From Planctomycetes bacterium ADurb.Bin069 (GTDB taxonomy: Bacteria; Planctomycetota; UBA8108; UBA8890; UBA8898): a DNA stretch of 64,000 bases. Positions 56,115 to 64,000 of this stretch are shown piece by piece. The notes under the pieces are model-generated. The model saw only the letters and a list, made by a program, of their open reading frames with translations, had not been told where the DNA came from and did not search any database. The position numbers and the translations under genes are program-made. Each line of letters starts with the position of its first letter. Position 1 is the first letter of the stretch. The stretch lies in contig MWEK01000003.1 of the NCBI GenBank assembly GCA_002070955.1, positions 124,001 to 188,000 of the forward strand, read 5' to 3'.

Positions 56115-57211
56115 GCTTTCCTCCTGGAATACAGCGGGCGCGCCGCGAGAATCGCCTCATGGTGCGCGCCGCGGATTTCGATCGTCACCGTCGTCCCCTC
56201 GACCGCGGCATCGCGGTCGACCATGCACATGCCGCCCGAGACCCCGAGGCTCGGCAGAAAGGTGCCGCTGGTCACCACACCGGCCGGGCGCCCGCCCGCG
56301 TGGACGGCGTAGCCGGGCCGGGCCGGCGCGCGGCCCGCCATCTTGAAGGGCATGCTCACCCGGGCGGGCCCGTCGGCCGCCTGGCGCGCCAGAAACTCCT
56401 TGCCGAGAAAGTCCTTCTCGAAGGACACCGCCCACTTGTAGCCCGCCTCGATGGGCGTCAGCTCCAGCGAGAGCTCGTGGCCGTAAAGCGGCAGGCAAGC
56501 CTCGGTCCTGAGAGTGTCGCGCGCCCCCAAACCGGCGGGAACGAGCCCGAAGGGCTTCCCCGCGGCAAGGAGTTTCTCCCACAGGGCGACCACGGCCGCG
56601 CGCATGGTGAAGATCTCGAAACCGTCCTCGCCCGTATAGCCGGAGCGCGCGAGCATCACCTTGACTCCGCCGAGTTCCAGGAACTCCGCCTGGAAGCGCT
56701 TGAGCGCGATTTCCCGGCCGGCCAACTCGGCGACGATCCGGGCGCTCATCGGCCCCTGGACGTCGATCTTGCCCGTGAGCGGCGAGAGGTCCTCGACGAC
56801 GGTGTCCTTGGCGGCGTGCGCCTTGATCCACTCGTAGTCTTCCTGGATGGCGCCGGCGTTGACGCAGAGCAGATAAAGCGGCGGAGCGTGCTCCTCGGGC
56901 ATCGCGTAGAGGATGCAGTCATCCACCACGGTGCCCCGTTCCGTCGTGAGAAACCCGTAGACTCCGCGGCCGGGTTGCAGGGCCGCCACGTGCCGGGTGA
57001 AAATCGCCTCCAGGGTGTCGAGGGCGCCCGGTCCGGCAAGGCCGATTTCGCCCATGTGGCAGGTGTCGAACATGCCTGCCGCCGCCCGCGTCGCGAGGTG
57101 CTCCGCGGTGATCGAGGTGTACTGAAGCGGCATGCGCCAGGGTCCGAAGGTCGTCATCTTCGCGCCCGCCGCGACATGCCAGTCGTGAAGAACGGTAGGG
57201 AAGGCCTCCAC
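56111..57211 (-). CDS. gcvT: Glycine cleavage system T protein (aminomethyltransferase)
   Basis: A 366-residue tetrahydrofolate-dependent aminomethyltransferase, transferring C1 from GcvH-bound aminomethyl to THF and releasing ammonia. Key segments are DTCHMGEIGLAGPGA, DVQGPMSARIVAEL, SGYTGEDGFEIF (folate site) and a C-terminal GVVTSGTFLPSLG. A GTG at 57211, twelve bases after AAAGGA, gives the usual family N-terminus (VLHDWHVAAGAKMTTFGPWRMP); the open frame extends further but without plausible homology. First gene of the operon. Confidence 0.94.
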   Translation of the reverse strand: MEAFPTVLHDWHVAAGAKMTTFGPWRMPLQYTSITAEHLATRAAAGMFDTCHMGEIGLAGPGALDTLEAIFTRHVAALQPGRGVYGFLTTERGTVVDDCILYAMPEEHAPPLYLLCVNAGAIQEDYEWIKAHAAKDTVVEDLSPLTGKIDVQGPMSARIVAELAGREIALKRFQAEFLELGGVKVMLARSGYTGEDGFEIFTMRAAVVALWEKLLAAGKPFGLVPAGLGARDTLRTEACLPLYGHELSLELTPIEAGYKWAVSFEKDFLGKEFLARQAADGPARVSMPFKMAGRAPARPGYAVHAGGRPAGVVTSGTFLPSLGVSGGMCMVDRDAAVEGTTVTIEIRGAHHEAILAARPLYSRRKA

Positions 57212-57293
57212 GTGCGTTCGCTGTCCTTTGCAGAAGTCCTTGGGAAACGCCGCCGCCCGCGGCGCGAGCCGCAAGCTCCGCCGGCGAAAAGAG

Positions 57294-57322
57294 ATTGAAC
57301 CCGTATCGACTGCGCCTGTCAA
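57294..57322 (-). promoter_or_regulatory. Predicted promoter of the glycine cleavage operon
   Basis: Minus strand: perfect -35 TTGACA (57317-57322), 17-base spacer, TTCAAT (57294-57299). The leader would be about 75 bases. No convincing glycine riboswitch fits in it. Confidence 0.6.
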
Positions 57323-57348
57323 GGGCGCGGCGCCGCCCGCGGGAGTGT

Positions 57349-57354
57349 TACAAT
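57349..57354 (+). promoter_or_regulatory. Possible -10 of the ConA-like secreted protein gene
   Basis: Plus-strand TACAAT 99 bases before the ATG at 57453. No good -35, so tentative. Confidence 0.3.
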
Positions 57355-57452
57355 GATGGCGGCGGAGGCGGCCGCCGCCGGGGCAGCCGGCGCCGGGCGG
57401 TGCCGGCGTATTTTCGTCCGCGCGGGCGGCCGCGAGGACTCGAGGAGGACCC

Positions 57453-58409
57453 ATGACCAAGCTCCATCCGCGCCGCGTCGCGGCGCCGGCCTGCGTGCTC
57501 GCGGCCGCGTGCGCCCTGCTCGCCGCCGAGGGCGGCGATCCCAAGGGCGCTCGCAATCTTGCTCCCGACAGCGGGCTTCCCCGCGGAAACGGCTGCGCGG
57601 CGAAGTTCGCGGCCGACCGCGGCATCGCCGCCCACCCCGCCATCATCTTCGCCGACGACTTCGAGGGCGGCGACTACGGCACGAAGTGGGACAGCGACCG
57701 CGACGACGCCGACGCGGTGCTCGCGCTGGTCGATCTCTCCGCCGAGGATGCCCGCCTCGGCCGCAAGACGCTCAAGGTCACGGCGACCCTCGGGAAAAAC
57801 ACGGGCGGCGGCGTCACGAAATGGTTCGCCTCGGCCGACACGCTCTTTTTCCGCTTCTACGTCAAGTTCGACCCGGCCTGCGACTACGTGCATCACTTCT
57901 GCACGCTGCGGGCCAACAAGAGCCTGACCGGCCGCGACCGCTGGAGCGGCTTCGGCGGCGCGGGCCTGAAGCCCGTCGGGGACGAGCGCTTCTCCACGGC
58001 GCTGGAGCCGTGGGGCGATTGGGGCCGGCTGCCGCCGCCCGGCCGGTGGAACTTCTACAGCTACTGGCACGAAATGACGAAAAGCCCCGACGGCAAGTAC
58101 TGGGGCAACGCCTTCCAGCCGGCGGCGCAGCCCGACATCCGCCGCGGCGCGTGGATCTGCGCCGAGTTCATGCTCAAGCACAACACGCCGGGCAAGCCCG
58201 ACGGGGAGCAAGCCTTCTGGATCGACGGCGAGCCGCGCGGCCATTGGCGCGGCATCAACTGGCGCACGAGCCCGACCCTGTGGGCCAACGCGTTCACGCT
58301 GGAGAGCTACGTGACGGACTCCTGGACGAAAAATCCCGTCAACGTCGTTTACTTCGACAACGTGGTCATCGCCAGGGAGTACATCGGGCCCGCGGGCGCG
58401 GCCAAGTGA
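57453..58409 (+). CDS. Secreted ConA-like lectin/glucanase-fold protein of unknown function
   Basis: A 318-residue exported protein. ATG 57453 follows GAGGAGG; a signal peptide ends near residue 26. The body looks like a concanavalin A-type beta-jelly roll: IIFADDFEGGDY near the start, FFRFYVKFDPACDYVHHF in the middle, FWIDGEPRGHW and a closing NVVYFDNVVIAREYI strand. This pattern is common in polysaccharide-lyase-like and 3-keto-disaccharide hydrolase-like secreted proteins, but no catalytic residues could be assigned. Possibly glycan-binding. Confidence 0.75.
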   Translation: MTKLHPRRVAAPACVLAAACALLAAEGGDPKGARNLAPDSGLPRGNGCAAKFAADRGIAAHPAIIFADDFEGGDYGTKWDSDRDDADAVLALVDLSAEDARLGRKTLKVTATLGKNTGGGVTKWFASADTLFFRFYVKFDPACDYVHHFCTLRANKSLTGRDRWSGFGGAGLKPVGDERFSTALEPWGDWGRLPPPGRWNFYSYWHEMTKSPDGKYWGNAFQPAAQPDIRRGAWICAEFMLKHNTPGKPDGEQAFWIDGEPRGHWRGINWRTSPTLWANAFTLESYVTDSWTKNPVNVVYFDNVVIAREYIGPAGAAK

Positions 58410-58598
58410 CGCGGCCGTCGCGGCCGGCAAGATCCGCGGCGGCCGGCCGCTCCGAACTCGGAGAACCGCGGCGGCGGCGCTCGGCGCCGGGGGGTCGGCG
58501 CATTGCCCGGCGCCGACCGCCCCGCTCTGCGCGCCGGGGCGCGGCGTCTGCGCCGGTTCCGCCGCGCCGAACACTCCCGCCCCGCCGCCGCCGCGCGC

Positions 58599-59579
58599 TC
58601 AGGCCGCGCCGACTTCCGCGAATACCTTCTTGAGGTACGCGAGGGACTTGATGGCTTCGTCCTCGGTCCCGCACTCCACCGACAGGACGCCTGAGAAACC
58701 CGCGCGCATGAGCGTCCGGACGATGCGATGCCAATCGATGACGCCCTCGCCGCAGGCGCACCCCACCGCCGTGCCGGTTACCTTGCCGCGTTCGGCCTCG
58801 GCCTGGGCCACCGAGATATCCTTGGCGTGCACGTGCACCACCTTCTCCACCACGGCCTCGAGCATCGCGTAGGGATCCTCGCCGGCGAGGAAGGTGTTCC
58901 CGCAGTCGTAGTTGACGCGGATCCAAGGCGAGTCGACCAGCTCCAGGAGACGCACCATCTTGGCGATCTTCGCGGTGTAGGGGCCGTGCTGCTCGACCCC
59001 GAGCCAGACGCCGTTGTCGGCGCAGGTCTCGGCGATCGCCCGCAGCGTGACCCGCATCGTCTCGTAGGCATCCTTCTCGGTCATCCAAGCGGGCGGGTGC
59101 ATGTTCTCGGTGATTTGGACGATGTTGGTCCCCACCGCCTTGGCGTACCTGATCCCGCGCCGGGCGTAGAGGACGCCGAACTCCGGATCGAGAAGATCGG
59201 AATGGGAGGACAGCGCGCTGATCGCCACCCCGGCCTCGGCCGCCATGTCCCTGATGCGCTTCGGCTCGGTGTCCATGCTCGTCACATGGCAGTACCCGCC
59301 TTCCGAGAGGAGACAGCGCCCCATCAGAAAGCAGGGCTCGACGTATTTGAAGCCGATCTCGCCGGCGCGCTTGACGCCGTAGGCCAGGCTCTTGTCCGCG
59401 TGCCGCACATACTCAAGGTTGATGCCGATTCCCAGGCCCTTTCGCGGCGGCGGAGCGCCCGCCGGCTCGGCCGCCGCCGAGGCGGCGGCGCAGCCCGCGG
59501 CTCCCAGCGTCGCGCCCGCCGCACCCGCGGCCTCCAGAAACGTGCGCCGCGTGACATCGCGCCGATCGATGCTTTCCAT
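58599..59579 (-). CDS. Tat-exported sugar phosphate isomerase/epimerase-like TIM barrel
   Basis: A 326-residue xylose-isomerase-like TIM barrel. The N-terminus has a twin-arginine signal (RRDVTRRTFLEAAGAAG) with a GAAGC lipobox-like site, so it should be exported folded. Barrel segments with metal-binding candidates are YVEPCFLMG, LSSHSDLLDPE, WLGVEQHGPY, RVNYDCGNTF, VHVHAKDIS and GVLSVECGTEDE. Related proteins isomerise or epimerise sugars or inosose-type polyols. ATG 59579 with GGAGG ten bases upstream. Confidence 0.88.
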   Translation of the reverse strand: MESIDRRDVTRRTFLEAAGAAGATLGAAGCAAASAAAEPAGAPPPRKGLGIGINLEYVRHADKSLAYGVKRAGEIGFKYVEPCFLMGRCLLSEGGYCHVTSMDTEPKRIRDMAAEAGVAISALSSHSDLLDPEFGVLYARRGIRYAKAVGTNIVQITENMHPPAWMTEKDAYETMRVTLRAIAETCADNGVWLGVEQHGPYTAKIAKMVRLLELVDSPWIRVNYDCGNTFLAGEDPYAMLEAVVEKVVHVHAKDISVAQAEAERGKVTGTAVGCACGEGVIDWHRIVRTLMRAGFSGVLSVECGTEDEAIKSLAYLKKVFAEVGAA

Positions 59580-59687
59580 ACCCGCGTTCCTCCGCCCGGC
59601 AAACCGTGGTTTTCGTCGCCGGCCATCCTAGACGCGGAGCGCGGCCCCGTCAATGCGCAGAGCGCCGCCTTCCCGCGGGCGCGCCCG

Positions 59688-60890
59688 TCACTTGAGCGGC
59701 GCCGGCGGCGGCCCGTTCAGAAAGATGTACTGCAGCACGTAGATCGAGTCGGCGATATTGAGGCGGTCGTCGTTGTTGGCGTTGAAGACCGGGCGGCAGC
59801 CGGCTTCCGCGCAGGCGCAGTACGGGCTTCCGCCCGCCCCGAAGAGGCACGCCAGCAGGTTGACGGCGTCGGCGATATTCACCTTCCCGTCGAAGTTCGT
59901 GTCGCCCCGCTGCCAGCACAGCGTCCTGGCCCCGAGGTTCGCCGCGCCCATGGGGAGCCCTTCCTCTTCGTGGGTCCAGACGGCGTCCACCGGCGGATCG
60001 CCGACCTCCTCGTCGCAGATGCGAACGGTTCCGCAGGGGATCCCCTCGATCTCGAACACGAAATCCTCCCAGCCGCGGACGAGCCGATCGGTGCCCACGA
60101 CGGTCGGGCCGATGATGTCGATGATCACGGAGCGCGCGATACCACGCTCGGACAGGGTGTACACATCCCAGTCGGGCCGGCCGCCGCCCTTGGCGACGAT
60201 CGTGTCGGCGCCGGCGGACATGGCGCCGACCCGAAGGTCCCCGTTGAGGCACACGCCGTAACTCCAGCCCTGGAGCGGACAGCGGGGCACATCGGGATCG
60301 GCCCTGAGCATTACGGCCACCTTGCCCTCGTAGGTGAAGATCGGCTCGACGCGCACCTTGCCCGACGGACCGCAGGCGCCGAAGGCCCCCCCGCGCTCGG
60401 GCCAGAGGGACGCGCCGCCCGCGGAGAACTCGGCCGGCGCCGCGAGGCTCCCGATGGGCTCGCGGCAGAAGAACGCCATGCCGCCCATGCAGGCGCCCGG
60501 CACGCACCGGTACCTCAGGACGAGATCCTCCCATGCGGAAAAGCCGTTCTCGGGCAGACCGCGGGCCGGGTCATCCGCGAGCGTCACCTTCACGGCGACG
60601 CCGCCCGGGAGGCGATCGATGGCGACGGCCGCCGTCCCCGCGGCGGCAAGATCGGCGCCCGGGCCGACCTCGAGCACTTCGATGCCTTCCCCAAGGCAGA
60701 CGCCGTAGCTCCACCCTTGCACGAGGCGCGCGGTGGCGGCGGCAAGCGAGTCGAACCGGACGGCGATCGTCGCCTCTTGGGCGCCGCGGACAAGGGAAAG
60801 CCGGATTTGGGCCGATCCCTGGCCGTGAACGGCGACGGCCCACAATGACAGCGCGGCCGCAAGCGTTCCGCGCGCGCGCAAAACTCTCAC
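59688..60890 (-). CDS. Exported protein with two QGWSYGVCL repeats and C-terminal dockerin
   Basis: A 400-residue exported protein. A GTG at 60890 after AAGGAGCAACGC precedes a signal peptide (TLAAALSLWAVAVHGQG). Two tandem beta domains of about 110-150 residues share QGWSYGVCL and a later AWEDLVLRYRC / GWEDFVFEIEG element; their layout resembles a cohesin-like sandwich. A dockerin pair ends the protein (RGDTNFDGKVNIADA and NANNDDRLNIADS), with an unusual Cys-rich insertion (SPYCACAEAGC) between its two EF-hand-like halves. Unlike the other two dockerin proteins it lacks the DPTxDxLxC tail and ends PPPAPLK. Structural or adhesive role likely. Confidence 0.83.
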   Translation of the reverse strand: MRVLRARGTLAAALSLWAVAVHGQGSAQIRLSLVRGAQEATIAVRFDSLAAATARLVQGWSYGVCLGEGIEVLEVGPGADLAAAGTAAVAIDRLPGGVAVKVTLADDPARGLPENGFSAWEDLVLRYRCVPGACMGGMAFFCREPIGSLAAPAEFSAGGASLWPERGGAFGACGPSGKVRVEPIFTYEGKVAVMLRADPDVPRCPLQGWSYGVCLNGDLRVGAMSAGADTIVAKGGGRPDWDVYTLSERGIARSVIIDIIGPTVVGTDRLVRGWEDFVFEIEGIPCGTVRICDEEVGDPPVDAVWTHEEEGLPMGAANLGARTLCWQRGDTNFDGKVNIADAVNLLACLFGAGGSPYCACAEAGCRPVFNANNDDRLNIADSIYVLQYIFLNGPPPAPLK

Positions 60891-61053
60891 GCGTTGCTCC
60901 TTCACTCCCGCGTCGCTTCCCGATCCTCCCGCCGCCGGCGCGGACGGGGACGGACCGATCCCTCGATTTAACCACACAAACGGCCCCGCCACCACGTTCA
61001 CGGCCGCAAACCGAGGCCGCTCTTTCCCCTACCTCAGGCGACGCCCGAACTTG

Positions 61054-61968
61054 TCACTCGCCGCGCGGCGGCGGCGGCTCGGCCGGGCGGGTCCATTCGC
61101 GGTAGATGCCCGCGATATCCGCGTCCTTCTCGGAGCCGGCGTGCACGACCACGCTGTACTTGAGCGCCAGCGTCGCGCCCTTCGCCAGCTTGAATCCCTC
61201 CGCGCCGATCCAGTTGAACGGCGTCGGCGAGAAAAACCCGTAGTCCCGCGTGAACCACCGGCAGGGCGCCCAGGGGTTGCCCGGCCAGTCGAGAATGGCA
61301 AGGCCCTCGACCTTCCCGCCGTTGTCGCCGGAGAAGTCGCACCACGCCGAAGGAGCGCCGAACGTGCCCTTCTCCCCCAGGGCGCCCTCGGCGTTGACGA
61401 GGCGCCCGCCCTTCGGCACGGACAGAGCCGGAACCACACGGGCGCTGAAGAGCGAATGGTTGGTCTGGGCGATGCGCACGTCTTCCTCCGCCGTGAGCAC
61501 GATCTCGACATCGATTATCCGGAGATCGCGGGAGGGGGCGCAGCAGGCGAAGCGCCGCACGTCGCTCAGCGGCTCCGGCGCCCCGGGCCGCCGCCATCTG
61601 CAGCGGTCTTCGAACTCGACGCGCGGCCCGCGCGCCGTGACGATTCTCGGCGTCTCGGAGGCGATCCGGCCGCGTTCGTTCCCCTCCTGCCAGTAGTTGC
61701 CGCCGTTGACCCGGTCGCACCCGAGGAAAAGCGAGTGGTGGTGCGGATAGGGCTCCGACGTCTCCGTCGTGACGCTCGCTCCCGAGCGCGGCCCGTTGAC
61801 GGGCCAGAAGTAGGGATACTTCTGATCCGGCGCGAACTTGTAACAGGCGAAGAGCGTCCCGTCCACGGTGATGCGCACGCTCGCGCCATCGAGCGCCGCC
61901 TCGAGGATCCCCGCCGCGGCGGCTTCCCCCGCTCCACACAGACAAAACACAAGAAGCATGGAGGTCAT
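61054..61968 (-). CDS. Exported PmoA-family (DUF6807) protein
   Basis: A 304-residue exported protein of the PmoA/DUF6807 family (named after a co-annotation, not a methane monooxygenase). Family features are LFACYKFAPDQKYPYFWPVNGPRSG, TSEPYPHHHSLFLGCDRVNGGNYW and a C-terminal FFSPTPFNW. A signal peptide covers about residues 1-19. Its ATG at 61968 overlaps the glycerate kinase stop (ATGA), so the two are co-translated; this pairing suggests a role linked to sugar-acid metabolism. Function unknown. Confidence 0.85.
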   Translation of the reverse strand: MTSMLLVFCLCGAGEAAAAGILEAALDGASVRITVDGTLFACYKFAPDQKYPYFWPVNGPRSGASVTTETSEPYPHHHSLFLGCDRVNGGNYWQEGNERGRIASETPRIVTARGPRVEFEDRCRWRRPGAPEPLSDVRRFACCAPSRDLRIIDVEIVLTAEEDVRIAQTNHSLFSARVVPALSVPKGGRLVNAEGALGEKGTFGAPSAWCDFSGDNGGKVEGLAILDWPGNPWAPCRWFTRDYGFFSPTPFNWIGAEGFKLAKGATLALKYSVVVHAGSEKDADIAGIYREWTRPAEPPPPRGE

Positions 61969-63122
61969 CGATCGGCTCTCTCTCGCTGCTTCGCGGCGAA
62001 GCCCAGCACGTACCCGATCCGGCGCCCCGTCGCGCGCATGAGTTCGCGGGCCCCGCTCATGGCCTTCGCGCGCGAAACCGGGCCGGAGACGATGGGGAAG
62101 AAGCCGCACACGCCTTCCTCGCGCAGCGCCTCGGCCTCGGGTCGAATCTCGCCGCCCACGATCATAACCGGAACGCCGGCGCGCCGCGCGAGGCGCGCGA
62201 CGCCCAGGGGAACCTTGCCCTGCAGCGTCTGCGCGTCCACGCGGCCTTCCCCCGTGATGACGAGCCCGGCGCCGGCGATCTCGCGCTCCAGTCCCGCGAG
62301 CGCCGCGATGGTCTCGAAACCGGACACAAGCCTGGCGCCGAAGAGCGCCACGAGACTCGCCGCGGTTCCGCCGGCGGCGCCCGCGCCGGGCAGGGACGCA
62401 ACGGCCCGGCCGCAATGGCGCTCGAGCACCTCGCCGAGGGTCTTAAGCCCCTCATCGAGGACGCGCACCGCCGACGGGCTCGCGCCCTTCTGCGGTCCGT
62501 AGACGCGGGCCGCGCCGGCGGGGCCGCACAGGGGATTGCTCACGTCCGTGGCGATGGTGATCTCCACGCCGGCCACGTGCAGCGGCACCCCTTCCGTGTC
62601 CACCGCGCGGATGCGAACCAGGTCGCCGCCGCGGGGCGGGACTTCGCCGCCGCGGTCATCCAGGAACTTGGCGCCCAGCGCCACGGCGATGCCCGTGCCG
62701 CCGTCGTTGGTCGCGCTGCCGCCGACGGTCAGGATGATGCGCCGCGCTCCGTCGTCGATGGCCCGGCGGATCACGACGCCCGTGCCCCGCGTCGTCGCCG
62801 CGAGCGGGTCGCGCTCCGCCGGCGCGAGGAGCGTCAAGCCCGAGGCGGCGGCCAGCTCGACGACCGCGGTCTCGCCGCCCGAAAGCAAGAGATACGCGGC
62901 GCGTCGCGGCCGCTCCAGCGGGTCGAACGTCTCCACGGAGACCAGCCGGCCTTCGCAGGCGCGCGCGAGCGCTTCGAGGGTGCCCTCGCCGCCATCGGCA
63001 ATGGGAACCTTGAGGATCTGGAGGGCCGGATCCGCATCGAGCAAGCCGGCCGCGAGGGCGTCCGCGCCTTGGGCCGAGCTCAACGAACCCTTGAACGAAT
63101 CGATCGCGATGACGATGCGCAT
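61965..63122 (-). CDS. Glycerate 2-kinase (GarK/GlxK family)
   Basis: A 385-residue kinase phosphorylating D-glycerate with ATP, feeding glycerate from sugar-acid or serine/glyoxylate routes into glycolysis. Characteristic segments are IDSFKGSLSSAQGADAL at the start, IADGGEGTLEAL, GGSATNDGGTG, LCGPAGAARVYGPQKGA, LVITGEGRVDAQTLQGK and PVMIVGG. ATG 63122 is chosen over an in-frame GTG at 63134. First cistron of a two-gene unit with the PmoA-family gene. Confidence 0.94.
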   Translation of the reverse strand: MRIVIAIDSFKGSLSSAQGADALAAGLLDADPALQILKVPIADGGEGTLEALARACEGRLVSVETFDPLERPRRAAYLLLSGGETAVVELAAASGLTLLAPAERDPLAATTRGTGVVIRRAIDDGARRIILTVGGSATNDGGTGIAVALGAKFLDDRGGEVPPRGGDLVRIRAVDTEGVPLHVAGVEITIATDVSNPLCGPAGAARVYGPQKGASPSAVRVLDEGLKTLGEVLERHCGRAVASLPGAGAAGGTAASLVALFGARLVSGFETIAALAGLEREIAGAGLVITGEGRVDAQTLQGKVPLGVARLARRAGVPVMIVGGEIRPEAEALREEGVCGFFPIVSGPVSRAKAMSGARELMRATGRRIGYVLGFAAKQRERADR

Positions 63123-63148
63123 GGGTCTGCTCACCTTTGCCGCGCCGC

Positions 63149-63176
63149 ATCTTACTTCAGATTCACGCTAACTCAA
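63149..63176 (-). promoter_or_regulatory. Predicted promoter of the glycerate kinase operon
   Basis: Minus strand: TTGAGT (63171-63176), 16-base spacer, TAAGAT (63149-63154), 27 bases before the ATG. A second TACAAT on this strand lies further up at 63249-63254. Confidence 0.45.
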
Positions 63177-63317
63177 CACCGCGCCGTCGCGCTCCGGAAA
63201 TCGGGCGGCGGCGCCGGGAAGTTGTCGCGGAATCGTTCCGCGCGTATCATTGTAGAATGTAGGCGGTTCTATTAGGCCCGAAAAGGCCGGCGGTCGCGCG
63301 GCGGTGGAAAGAAAAGC

Positions 63318-64000
63318 GTGCAGGGACACAGACACGGCATCTGGATCGTTACAACGGCGGTGTTGCTTGCGGTGGGAGTCGCGCCGGCGGCCGCCGCAGA
63401 CGACGTTCTCATCACCGAGATCGCGGCTTCGAACAGCACCGTTCTCGCCGACGAGGACGGGCAGCATCCCGACTGGCTCGAGATCTTCAACGCGGGCGCG
63501 GCCTCCGTCAACCTCGACGGCTGGTTCCTGACGAACGACAAGTTGGAGCTCAAGAAATGGCCGTTCCCGGCGCTGGTCCTGGCGCCCAAGGAATTCCGCG
63601 TCATTTTCGCCTCGAAGAAGGATCGGCGCAACGCGGCCGGCGAGCTCCACACGAACTTCAAGCTCGCCCGCGCCGGCGGCTTCGTCGCTCTCGTCAAACC
63701 CACGCGCGAGATCGCCTGGGCGTACGACCCCTACCCCGAACAGACGACGGACTACACCTACGGGTGCGCCCAGAACGGTCTGCTTGAACGCGCCGTCGCC
63801 GCCGACGGTCCCGTGCGCGTCCTGGTGCCCGACGACGGGACGCTCGGGCTGACTTGGACGCAGCCGGCCTTCGACGACACGGCGTGGCGCCAAGGAACCG
63901 GCGGCGTCGGCTACGACCGCGACACGACCTTCGGCGTCCTCATCGGGGTGAACGTCGAGAGCGAGATGTACAACCGGCGAACCTCGGCCTACATCCGTTG
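63318..64000 (+). CDS. Secreted lamin-tail-domain protein, cut by the window end
   Basis: The frame is open from a GTG at 63318 (GGAAAG eight bases upstream) through the window end, 227+ codons. A signal peptide covers about residues 1-29 (VLLAVGVAPAAAA). A lamin-tail domain follows (about 32-140): VLITEIAASNST, DWLEIFNAGAASVNLDGWFLT and HTNFKLARAGG are hallmarks. It is then followed by FDDTAWRQGTGGVGYDRD, a segment typical of large planctomycete LTD/CotH-type surface proteins. The remainder, possibly a CotH kinase or dockerin, lies outside the window. Confidence 0.8.
   Translation, partial: MQGHRHGIWIVTTAVLLAVGVAPAAAADDVLITEIAASNSTVLADEDGQHPDWLEIFNAGAASVNLDGWFLTNDKLELKKWPFPALVLAPKEFRVIFASKKDRRNAAGELHTNFKLARAGGFVALVKPTREIAWAYDPYPEQTTDYTYGCAQNGLLERAVAADGPVRVLVPDDGTLGLTWTQPAFDDTAWRQGTGGVGYDRDTTFGVLIGVNVESEMYNRRTSAYIR

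Noticed and set aside
57211..57293. Glycine riboswitch in the gcv leader
   Set aside because: The TTCTGCAAAGGACAG end resembles the 3' part of a glycine aptamer, but the required CCGAAGGGGCAA-type core and the paired stems are not present and the predicted leader (about 75 bases) is too short; AAAGGA is better explained as the ribosome binding site.

Overview
This GC-rich window (roughly 68-70% G+C by eye) most resembles a chromosomal piece of a Planctomycetota-like bacterium. The pointers are three secreted proteins with dockerin-type Ca-binding repeats of the DxNxDGxxxxxDAxxxLxYLF kind, a very large FG-GAP surface protein, a Tat-exported sulfatase, Tat-exported sugar isomerase-like and PmoA-family proteins, a YncE-propeller/c-type cytochrome, and the start of a lamin-tail-domain protein. 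No rRNA, tRNA, CRISPR or phage module was found. Taxonomy is inferred from protein style only.

Layout. 0.2-1.7 kb: DEAD-box RNA helicase. 1.75-10 kb: a 2768-residue FG-GAP/IPT/PKD/CARDB/cohesin-like/dockerin protein. 10.5-15.3 kb: a scarred zone with an IS91-like transposase remnant, a hybrid histidine kinase cut at its 5' end and frameshifted, a secreted protein of unknown function, and a decayed insertion sequence. 15.5-21.8 kb: MarC-family membrane protein, gingipain-like C25 peptidase with dockerin, and M28 peptidase. 21.7-26.7 kb: a MacAB/TolC-type export operon. 27.1-38 kb: SMR transporter, sulfatase with an altered catalytic residue, radical SAM protein, REC-histidine kinase, YncE/cytochrome c protein, class V aminotransferase, histone-deacetylase-like hydrolase and a BNR-repeat protein. 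39-40.2 kb: a lower-GC lipoprotein. 40.5-47.8 kb: a TetR-regulated exporter operon (cecR-ybhG-ybhF-ybhS-ybhR-like plus a TolC-type lipoprotein). 47.8-52 kb: ferredoxin, M3 peptidase lipoprotein and flavodiiron protein. 52.1-57.2 kb: glycine cleavage operon gcvT-gcvH-gcvPA-gcvPB with a lipoyl ligase. 57.4-64 kb: secreted carbohydrate-related and surface proteins, glycerate kinase and PmoA-family protein.

How the genes fit together. The two export operons each carry adaptor, ATPase, permease(s) and their own outer-membrane lipoprotein, so each looks self-contained. The gcv operon is complete except for the L-protein and includes the enzyme expected to lipoylate GcvH. Peptidases C25, M28 and M3, the sulfatase, the sugar isomerase-like protein and the ConA-like protein suggest a heterotroph feeding on polymers. 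Flavodiiron protein and ferredoxin suggest exposure to low oxygen or anoxia.

The most unusual points are: cohesin-like and dockerin modules on the same exported proteins, with a shared DPTxDxLxC tail after two of the dockerins; a sulfatase with Gly where the formylglycine-forming Cys/Ser should be; a histidine kinase broken in two places; and a recurring TACAAT hexamer just upstream of many genes that is probably the local -10 element.
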